Assembly: GCF_003574315.2 (NCBI RefSeq)
Contig: NZ_AP025739.1
Location: 5,084,001-5,148,000 of the forward strand
From: Capsulimonas corticalis
Lineage (GTDB): Bacteria; Armatimonadota; Armatimonadia; Armatimonadales; Capsulimonadaceae
Length of the DNA: 64,000 nucleotides
Direction of reading: 5' to 3'
Part shown: positions 43,803 to 50,485 of the stretch, one piece after another
How positions within the stretch are numbered: the stretch's first letter is position 1
Layout: each line of letters begins with the position of its first letter
The notes under the pieces: model-generated
What the model was told of the DNA's origin: nothing
The model's database searches: none
The model's input: the letters and a program-made list of their open reading frames with translations, nothing else
Made by a program: the position numbers and the translations under genes

Positions 43803-45593
43803 TTATGTCCAGAATAAAGCGCCGCCATGTGGCGGCAGATCGAAACGCAGCTTCGTCACTTCTCCCTGGGGATCCCAGTCGGCCATATAATCGTTCGTTA
43901 CTAATGGGGCGCGCAGGCGCTTGGCTTCGCGCAGCAGCACGACATCGGCGTCGGTGCCTGAGTCGACGATGGTGATCTCCTCACGCGCGATCATGAGCCG
44001 CAGTTCGTCGGGATCATCGATCGTGTAGGGCAGGGGAGCGTCGCCCATCAAGTGTACCGGAAAATACCCCCGCCCTCGCAGGGCGCGGCGCAGTTCCAGG
44101 ATGGGTTTCAGGCGCGCGCGGCCGGCCGTCAGCGATTCCTGATCGAACCAGGCGGCGTTGCTGGCGTCGACGACGACAGATCCCAAAGGCTTCTTTTGCA
44201 GCGGACCGAGATAGGAGCGGTCGCCTTCGGCGGCCAGCTCCAGCGCGGCGATCAGACGGCTATGGAGCGCGGGATCCGACGTTTCGCAATGCGCCAGGCT
44301 CTTACGCACGCTGGCGACAATCGGTAGATCTCCCCGGTCGATTGCGGAGAGGATCGCGGCGGCGGTCAGCGGGTATGGGAAGAAGCCGGGGAGAGGGAGC
44401 ACGTCGTCGGGGCCGAGCGCGCCGGGCGCGGGATCCAGCGTGTCGGCCAGCGCCGCGGGGAGCTGCTTGCGGATCTGCTGCTGGAGCCGCGCGTACGCCT
44501 GTCCATTGAGCTTGCGCAGCCGCGCGAACGCCGCGCCCGCGTGCTTGATAATCTCGCGGTCATCCGTGCGAATGGAGGCGACGAACGCGCGGGAGACCTT
44601 TTCGGCCTCGGGCGTCTGTGGATCGATCAGGAGCAGCTTGACCATCGCGTCGGTCGCCGCGCGGATGTCGCCGCGTCCCAAACTTGCCGTCACCAGGGCG
44701 CGCGCGGAGATCGACGCGGCGCGCGGATCGCCCGACGCCTCCATCACCCGCGCGACGATATCGAGGGCGGCGAGGTTATTGGGATCGGCGCGCAGGACAT
44801 CGTTCGCGAGGCTGAGCGCCAGATCGTGCTTGTTCTTATCGATGAGATGCCGGACGGCTTCTTCCCAAACGTCGTCTTTGGAAGCCGTATGTATGGTCCT
44901 GGCTTTGGAGGAATGGTTTGCGGCGCCGCGCGATCCGGGCGCGTGGCCCGCGAGCGATTTGAGCAGCTGTCCCCGCTCGTTGGTGAGACGCGCTGTTTGG
45001 CGCTCCAGGCGGGCGATGCGCAGGGAATGCTTTTCGGCGGTCTGCGCCAGTGTGTCGCGCTCGGCCTCAGCGGCGCGCAGCGCGGCGCCGGCCTCATATT
45101 CCCGCCGTTCCGCTTCCCGCACGCGTTCCTTCAGCGCCGCGATCTGCTCGCGCGCCTCATCACGATCGCGCTTGCGCTTCTGGCGCTCTTGATGCAGCTC
45201 TTCTTCCCGGCGCTTGACATCGTCCGGCTCCGACACCTTTTCTGGTTTGGACGCCGAGGGCGCCGGTTTCAGGGAATCGTCCGACTCGCTGAGATCGCGC
45301 AGGCGCTGGGCAAACGCGCCGTTGCGCGCGGCCTCCTCGGCCAGACGGCGGCGGACGACGGGGTTGCCGAGCCCCTGGTGGTTCATCCGGAACCCGGAGA
45401 ACACCGTGGCGCGCAGCAGAAGGTAATCTTTTTCTTGGAGAAGGGAAATGACGGGAGGCGCTTTAAACGCGGCGAGAAGCGCGTAGGCTTCATCGAATGT
45501 GAGCGGTTCCGGCGCGAGTTCCGCAGTTTCTTGAGCGGGAGCGTCGCCGGAGATGGGTTCCGGCGACAAAACGTTCCGTTCTTCCGCCGGCAT
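43803..45593 (-). CDS. Coiled-coil/TPR-like protein with C-terminal NYN (Zc3h12a-type) ribonuclease domain
   Basis: 596 aa. Domains by eye: N-terminal ~1-120 with FDEAYALLAAFKAPPVISLL; a charged coiled coil (~130-225, HQERQKRKRDRDEAREQIA); a helical TPR-like array (~245-375, NLAALDIVARVMEASGDP); then a helical stretch and the NYN domain (470-596). The NYN part has VVVDASNAAWF (D476, N479), GD518 in LMGDAPLPY, TDAD (D548, D550) and TND568, the acidic set of the PIN/NYN nuclease fold. This matches the RNase_Zc3h12a family. It starts 2 bp after the rlmN stop on the same strand, so it is probably co-translated with rlmN. Confidence 0.8.
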   Translation of the reverse strand: MPAEERNVLSPEPISGDAPAQETAELAPEPLTFDEAYALLAAFKAPPVISLLQEKDYLLLRATVFSGFRMNHQGLGNPVVRRRLAEEAARNGAFAQRLRDLSESDDSLKPAPSASKPEKVSEPDDVKRREEELHQERQKRKRDRDEAREQIAALKERVREAERREYEAGAALRAAEAERDTLAQTAEKHSLRIARLERQTARLTNERGQLLKSLAGHAPGSRGAANHSSKARTIHTASKDDVWEEAVRHLIDKNKHDLALSLANDVLRADPNNLAALDIVARVMEASGDPRAASISARALVTASLGRGDIRAATDAMVKLLLIDPQTPEAEKVSRAFVASIRTDDREIIKHAGAAFARLRKLNGQAYARLQQQIRKQLPAALADTLDPAPGALGPDDVLPLPGFFPYPLTAAAILSAIDRGDLPIVASVRKSLAHCETSDPALHSRLIAALELAAEGDRSYLGPLQKKPLGSVVVDASNAAWFDQESLTAGRARLKPILELRRALRGRGYFPVHLMGDAPLPYTIDDPDELRLMIAREEITIVDSGTDADVVLLREAKRLRAPLVTNDYMADWDPQGEVTKLRFDLPPHGGALFWT

Positions 45594-45595
45594 GA

Positions 45596-46708
45596 TCAGA
45601 CCGTCCCCGAAAGCACCGGAAGTTCACGCATACCCGGCGTGCGCTTCGTGGACTGCGTGACGAGCTGGCCGCAGGCCGCCGCGATCTGCTGTCCGCGCTC
45701 CTTGCGCTGCGTCACGGTGACGCCGGCGGTTTCCAGGATCTTGCGGAAGGCGGCGATGCGCGAGGGCTCAGGGCGTCCAAAGCTTTCGGTCACGCTGGTC
45801 GGGTTGTAGGGGATGACATTGAGCGCCGCCGGCATGCCCTTCATCAGCTGGGCCAATTCACGGGCGTCTTCCGGCCGGTCGTTGACTTCCTTGAGAAGAA
45901 CGTACTCAAAGGTCAACCGGCGGCTGGTATGGTTGGCGTACGCCTTGCAGCTCGACATCAGTTTCGCCAGCGGATAGTTTTTCGCGACTGGGACCAGCCG
46001 CTGCCGCAGCGAATCGTTAGGCGCATGCAGCGATACGGCCAGCGTGATCTGCAAATCTTCCTGCGCCAGCTTGTCGATATTTGGGACGATGCCCACGGTG
46101 GAAAGCGTGATATGCCGCATGGCGACTCCGCACTCGGAGTTCAGAATGCGAATGGCCTTCAGCGTGTTGTCGTAGTTAAGAAGCGGTTCGCCCATGCCCA
46201 TCAGAACGATGTGGCTAATGCGCCGCTGGGACTCCGATTGCAGCATCAAAAACTGGCCGACAATCTCGCCCGCCGAAAGATTGCGCGTCAGCCCCTGCGT
46301 TCCAGTAGCGCAAAACACGCATCCCATCGCGCATCCGGCCTGTGTCGAAAGGCACACGGAGACGCGCTTGCTGTCGGGCAGCAGCACGCATTCGATAGGG
46401 TAGTTGCCTTCGGTCAGGCGGGCCAGCAGCTTGACGGTTCCGTCGCGCGTGTCCTCATGCCGTTCCAAAAGGGAAATGGGTTTCGCGGGAAACGCCTCCG
46501 CCAGCTGCGTCCGCGCCGCCAGTGGAAGGTTCGTCATCTCCTCAAACGAAGCGCGGAACCCGCCGCGCTGATCCGGCAGCATCCGCCGATAAAGCCAATC
46601 GGCGACCTGTCCGCCATGAAACTCCGGCAGCCCCGTCGCCGCCGCAACCGCGCCGCGAATCTCCTGCGCGGTCATTCCGATCAATGATTGTGAAACGTTC
46701 TCCTGCAT
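45596..46708 (-). CDS. rlmN: 23S rRNA/tRNA adenine-2 methyltransferase RlmN (leaderless)
   Basis: 370 aa from the ATG at 46708. Radical-SAM enzyme that methylates C2 of A2503 in 23S rRNA and A37 in tRNAs. Cluster motif C126-AMG-C130-VF-C133, methyl-carrying and accessory Cys C119 and C346 (AAACGQL) are present, as is the late SLHAPND motif. The start at 46708 lies 6 nt after the -10 hexamer TATACT, so the message is predicted to be leaderless; a longer frame from 46744 would overlap the -35 hexamer. The NYN gene follows 2 bp downstream. Confidence 0.95.
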   Translation of the reverse strand: MQENVSQSLIGMTAQEIRGAVAAATGLPEFHGGQVADWLYRRMLPDQRGGFRASFEEMTNLPLAARTQLAEAFPAKPISLLERHEDTRDGTVKLLARLTEGNYPIECVLLPDSKRVSVCLSTQAGCAMGCVFCATGTQGLTRNLSAGEIVGQFLMLQSESQRRISHIVLMGMGEPLLNYDNTLKAIRILNSECGVAMRHITLSTVGIVPNIDKLAQEDLQITLAVSLHAPNDSLRQRLVPVAKNYPLAKLMSSCKAYANHTSRRLTFEYVLLKEVNDRPEDARELAQLMKGMPAALNVIPYNPTSVTESFGRPEPSRIAAFRKILETAGVTVTQRKERGQQIAAACGQLVTQSTKRTPGMRELPVLSGTV

Positions 46709-46714
46709 CACAAA

Positions 46715-46744
46715 AGTATACCCTTTTGAAAGGCCGTAAGTCAA
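46715..46744 (-). promoter_or_regulatory. rlmN promoter, leaderless configuration
   Basis: Minus strand: TTGACT (46744-46739), 18-bp spacer, TATACT (46720-46715). The ATG begins 7 bp after the last -10 base, where transcription is expected to start. Confidence 0.75.
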
Positions 46745-46752
46745 CGAGCGGC

Positions 46753-47631
46753 CTACAGCTTCGCCCCCGTCACCTGGGGCGCGGAGACGCCGTTGGTGGT
46801 GACGGTGACGGCGCCTTGCATGTCGGTGCGCCAGATGCCGGCCCCGGCGGCTTGCAGGCGGTGCAGGGCGCCGGGGTCGGGCGGTTCTTGGGGCGTACAG
46901 GAGATGACGGCGGTGGCGGGACCGGCGAGGCGCAGGAATTCCAAAGAGGTGCCGTCGCCGCCGCCGTGGTCGGGGACCTGGAGGATGTCGCAGGCGAGGT
47001 CCTCGGGGGCGTCCGCCACGAGGTAGGGCTCGGCGGCGGCGTTGCAGGAGCCGGCGAGCAGGATGGCGGTTTGGCCGAAGTCGACGCGGCAGATGAGCGG
47101 GTCCAGTGAGGCGCGCGGGCTGCGCTGCTGCGGCCAGAGCACGGAAAGACGCATGGCGCTGTCGCCGATCGCCGCTTTTTCATTGGCGTGGACAACGCGA
47201 TAAGGGATTCGTTTGAGACGGATGCGGCGGATTAGACGTTCGCGGGTGGGATCGCCGTCGTCCACGCCGCTGTTCCAGATGGATTTGATCGGGATCCGCG
47301 AATCGAGCAGGGCGGTCGTGCCGCCGATTTCCGACAGGGAAGGAGATGCGAGGACGAGCAGGTCGATCTGCGTGATCCTGGCCTTGTGCAGGGAGCGGAC
47401 GACTTCCTGTCCGGAGACGTCGCCGCCGTCGTTGACGAGGATCGTCCGGTTATCCGTCGTGCGGATCAGCGTGCAGCTTCCGCTGGAAAGCTCCAGAAAC
47501 GTGACCGTCATCGTCGGCGGAACCGTCGCGGTTTGATGCTTGCGCAGCCACCAAAAAAAGCTGAAAGTGACTCCCGCGAGGACGATTAAGCCCAGGATGG
47601 CGGCGATGGAGGCGCGCTGCTGTGCGTTCAA
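46753..47631 (-). CDS. ComEC-like MBL-fold protein with lost metal ligands
   Basis: 292 aa. The first residues contain a membrane helix (~8-30). The rest resembles the C-terminal MBL domain of ComEC/Rec2 (FLELSSGSCTLIRTTDNRTILVNDGG, then LLAGSCN and ILQVPDHGGGDG). The position of the usual HxHxDH reads SPSLSE, so the metal site is gone; a hydrolase function is unlikely. The only credible start is a TTG at 47631 with GAGG 7 nt upstream, because a stop lies in frame just before it. A gap of 44 bp separates it from the rlmN start. Confidence 0.75.
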   Translation of the reverse strand: MNAQQRASIAAILGLIVLAGVTFSFFWWLRKHQTATVPPTMTVTFLELSSGSCTLIRTTDNRTILVNDGGDVSGQEVVRSLHKARITQIDLLVLASPSLSEIGGTTALLDSRIPIKSIWNSGVDDGDPTRERLIRRIRLKRIPYRVVHANEKAAIGDSAMRLSVLWPQQRSPRASLDPLICRVDFGQTAILLAGSCNAAAEPYLVADAPEDLACDILQVPDHGGGDGTSLEFLRLAGPATAVISCTPQEPPDPGALHRLQAAGAGIWRTDMQGAVTVTTNGVSAPQVTGAKL

Positions 47632-47789
47632 AAGGCAGCCTCAATCAAACAAAGGAGGAGGACTGGGAGAGAAACGACCGATACTGTATTGATACGAGGC
47701 ATCCACCCATTATATCCTGACGCATGGAGTTCGGACAATCCCTCGGCGGAAACAGTTGTGATGAATTTCACAAAGTTGGGCGGCGGCGA

Positions 47790-47819
47790 TTGCGCGTCAC
47801 AGATCGCTTCAGGTATAAT
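47790..47819 (+). promoter_or_regulatory. ccm operon promoter, leaderless configuration
   Basis: TTGCGC (47790-47795), 18-bp spacer, TATAAT (47814-47819). The GTG start of ccmA at 47826 lies exactly at the expected transcription start. Confidence 0.75.
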
Positions 47820-47825
47820 CGCATC

Positions 47826-48446
47826 GTGATATTGCGTCTGCTGATGGAAGATCTTTCGATGTCGTATCGCGGGCGGACTTTGTTTTCCGGGCTGTCCCTG
47901 ACGCTTAGCCCCGGCGACCGCGTGGTTGTCAGTGGGTCGAACGGGACCGGGAAAAGCACATTTTTGAAGATCGCGGCGGGATTGACGCGCCCCGACATCG
48001 GCCGCATCGCATTGGACGCTGGCGGCGACGGCGCCCCGAAGCCGCTGCGTGAGTATTTGGGGTATGCGGGGCCGGACGTCAACCCATACGAAGAGCTGAC
48101 GGCGATTGAAAATTTGGAGTTTATCGCGCGCCTTCGGGGCCTGGCGATCGACGCCGATGCGCTGCTGGACCGGCTTGGATTGACCGCGCGCGCGCGGCGG
48201 ACGCCGGTCAAATCGTATTCTTCGGGGATGCGGCAGCGCGTTCGCCTCGCGGCCTCGCTCATCGCGGAGCCGATCGTGCTGCTTTGGGATGAGCCGACCG
48301 CCATGCTGGACGAGCAGGGGCGGCGGGTCGCGGACGAGATCTTGACGGCGCATACCGAAGCCGGCGGAATGGCCGTAATTGCAACCAATGATTCAGACGA
48401 AATCGGACGCTGGGGCGGCCGGCGCATCCACTTCGGCGACCGTTAG
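47826..48446 (+). CDS. ccmA: Heme exporter ATPase CcmA
   Basis: 206 aa. ABC ATPase of the cytochrome c maturation System I. Walker A GSNGTGKST (37-45), signature-like YSSGMRQR and Walker B LLWDEPTAMLD are present. The start is assigned to the GTG at 47826, because the promoter's -10 box ends 6 nt before it; the ATG at 47844 is the alternative. It partners with CcmB, whose gene overlaps its 3' end. Confidence 0.92.
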   Translation: MILRLLMEDLSMSYRGRTLFSGLSLTLSPGDRVVVSGSNGTGKSTFLKIAAGLTRPDIGRIALDAGGDGAPKPLREYLGYAGPDVNPYEELTAIENLEFIARLRGLAIDADALLDRLGLTARARRTPVKSYSSGMRQRVRLAASLIAEPIVLLWDEPTAMLDEQGRRVADEILTAHTEAGGMAVIATNDSDEIGRWGGRRIHFGDR

Positions 48447-49122
48447 CCGCTGGGTCGATTGCGCCGCCGCCGTCTTCGCCAAAGAACTGCGCGTCGAACT
48501 GCGCACCCGCTATGCGCTGAGCGCCGTGGTCTTGTTCGCGGTGATCACGGTAGTCATGGTCTCGGCGGTGCTGGTCGGCGCCAGTGTCCGGGGCGATGTC
48601 AAAGCGGCGCTGGTCTGGATCATCTTGCTGTTCGCGGCGCTTTCGGGACTGTCGCGCGTATTTGTTCGGGAGGAAGAGGCTGGCACGGCGGCGATCCTGC
48701 GTTTGACCGCGCCGTCCTCGGCGGTCTTCGCCGGCAAGCTGCTTTTCAATCTGGCGCTGATCGGCGTGGTTGAACTGGTGAGCGTCCCGCTGTTTCTGCT
48801 GCTGATGCCGGTGGAGAAACTCCAGCTCGGATTGCTTCTGGCGGTGCTGGCGATGGGCGGCGCGGGGCTGGCGAGCGCCGCGACCTTCACGGCGGCCCTG
48901 ATCGCACATGCGGCGTCCGGCAAGAGCGCATTGCACGCCATCATTTCGTTTCCCGTCTTGATGCCGCTCGCGCTTCTGGCGGTGCAGGCGACGGTGGGGG
49001 CATTTGACGCAATTCCTGTCCATATCCTTCGCGCGCGGAACGATGTGGGGGTATTGGGCGCGTATGCAATTGTGATGACGACGGCGTCTTTCCTGCTTTT
49101 TGAATATGTCTGGCATGAATAA
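48388..49122 (+). CDS. ccmB: Heme exporter membrane protein CcmB
   Basis: 244 aa, about six membrane helices. Sequence FAKELRVELRTRYALSAVVLFAVITVV and later hydrophobic blocks match CcmB. It is the membrane partner of CcmA in the CcmABCD complex that releases heme-loaded CcmE. The first in-frame ATG is 48388; this overlaps ccmA by 59 nt. A TTG at 48379 is also possible. Confidence 0.9.
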   Translation: MIQTKSDAGAAGASTSATVSRWVDCAAAVFAKELRVELRTRYALSAVVLFAVITVVMVSAVLVGASVRGDVKAALVWIILLFAALSGLSRVFVREEEAGTAAILRLTAPSSAVFAGKLLFNLALIGVVELVSVPLFLLLMPVEKLQLGLLLAVLAMGGAGLASAATFTAALIAHAASGKSALHAIISFPVLMPLALLAVQATVGAFDAIPVHILRARNDVGVLGAYAIVMTTASFLLFEYVWHE

Positions 49123-49891
49123 TAGTCAACGCTCCGGTTTTGGAGCGCCGAAACCTTCTGCGGCGTCCGCGCCGCAAGGCTCCCCTCTGGCGCAGATCCC
49201 CAAGGTCCTGCTCCTGCTGATGCTTTGCGCCACGACGGTTGCGGGTTTCCTCTGGCTGCCCGCCGCGGAAGGATTCCGCAATCCGGCGCTGGCGCGCATC
49301 GTCGTCTTCCACGTACCCTGCTCGATCGTCGCGTCCATCGCCTCCGGCGTCACCATGTGGTACGCCATCGCCTATCTCGCGACGCGCCGGCCGATGCATG
49401 ACGTGAAATCGCGCGTTTCCGCCGAGCTGTCGTTGCTGTTCTGGATTTTGACTACGGTGACCGGCGCGATCTTCGCCAAGGCGCAGTGGGGGACCTACTG
49501 GAACTGGGACATTAAGCAAGGGGCGATCATTCTGCTGCTGATGATCTACGCCGCCTATTTCGCGCTGCGGTCGGCGATCACGGATGAGCGTAAGCAGGCG
49601 GTAATCGGCGCCGCGTACGGCATTTTCGCGACCCTCTGCGTCCCATTTCTAACATACATTCTGCCGAACTCTACTCCCGACACCCTGCACCCGAAGGGAA
49701 CGATTACGACGAAAGACGGGTTAAGTCCCGAGTACAAACTGGTCCTGTGGGTAGGGGTGCTTGGACTAACGCTGGTTTACGTTTGGGTATGGCGGCAGCA
49801 TGTGGCGCTGGACGCCATTCGGAGCCGCCTCGCGGCGCGGCGCACCCCGCCGCCCGCCTCGGGTTTTGTCATTGTGGAGACGGGACAATAA
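49106..49891 (+). CDS. ccmC: Heme-handling membrane protein CcmC
   Basis: 261 aa, six membrane helices. The tryptophan-rich WWD motif is visible as WGTYWNWDIKQ, and a likely heme-ligand His is in VVFHVPCS. CcmC loads heme on CcmE. The N-terminus has an ~25-residue Ser/Ala/Pro-rich extension. The start is taken at ATG 49106; a second ATG at 49115 overlaps the ccmB stop more closely. Confidence 0.92.
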   Translation: MSGMNNSQRSGFGAPKPSAASAPQGSPLAQIPKVLLLLMLCATTVAGFLWLPAAEGFRNPALARIVVFHVPCSIVASIASGVTMWYAIAYLATRRPMHDVKSRVSAELSLLFWILTTVTGAIFAKAQWGTYWNWDIKQGAIILLLMIYAAYFALRSAITDERKQAVIGAAYGIFATLCVPFLTYILPNSTPDTLHPKGTITTKDGLSPEYKLVLWVGVLGLTLVYVWVWRQHVALDAIRSRLAARRTPPPASGFVIVETGQ

Positions 49892-50035
49892 ATGAATACG
49901 CAAATGGTCCCCTTGATGCTCGTGCCGCTGATCATCTGGATCAGCGTGTGGGGTTATCTGTGGACGATGGATAAAAAGATCAAGTCGCTGGAGCGACAGA
50001 TGGCGCTGCGCGCCGAAGATGAGGACGCCTTATGA
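49892..50035 (+). CDS. ccmD: CcmD-like small membrane protein
   Basis: 47 aa. One membrane helix (~7-24, PLMLVPLIIWISVWGYL) and a charged cytoplasmic tail MDKKIKSLERQMALR, the typical CcmD layout. It begins directly after the ccmC stop and its own stop overlaps the ccmE start (ATGA). The assignment rests on size, topology and position. Confidence 0.8.
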   Translation: MNTQMVPLMLVPLIIWISVWGYLWTMDKKIKSLERQMALRAEDEDAL

Positions 50036-50451
50036 GACCCACGGGATTGATCATCGGAGTCGTGATCATCATCTCCTGCCTGGTGTTCAGCGCCAAGCTG
50101 TTCAAGGGCAGCCTCATCAACTACGTGCCGTTTTCCGAGGCGCGCGAGGCGACGGGGCAAACCGTACAGATCATGGGCGCTCCCGCCGCCGGCACGATGC
50201 AGTACAACACCAGCGAGCACGCTCTGCACTTTGCCCTGACGGACGAAAAGGGCGAAACCATGCCAGTTGTGTTCAAAGGCCCCAAGCCCGAAGATCTGGA
50301 CACGGCGATGACCAAAGCGACCAAGATCACGGCGCAGGGCAGCTACAGCCCGGCGACATCGACATTCGTCGCGGAAAATCTGCTGGTGAAGTGTCCCAGC
50401 AAGTATCAGGGCTCCAACGACAGCGGCGAACGGAGTTACGGCAAGGCGTAG
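50032..50451 (+). CDS. ccmE: Heme chaperone CcmE, CxxxY type
   Basis: 139 aa. N-terminal membrane anchor (~6-24) then an OB-fold domain. The heme-binding position has C121-PSK-Y125 (VKCPSKY), i.e. the CxxxY variant instead of the canonical HxxxY of proteobacterial CcmE. The variant is known from archaea and some deltaproteobacteria-like lineages. The C-terminal tail is hydrophilic. Confidence 0.92.
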   Translation: MRPTGLIIGVVIIISCLVFSAKLFKGSLINYVPFSEAREATGQTVQIMGAPAAGTMQYNTSEHALHFALTDEKGETMPVVFKGPKPEDLDTAMTKATKITAQGSYSPATSTFVAENLLVKCPSKYQGSNDSGERSYGKA

Positions 50452-50485
50452 GCGTCGCCCCGCAGTCATCCAGAAAGTAATAACC

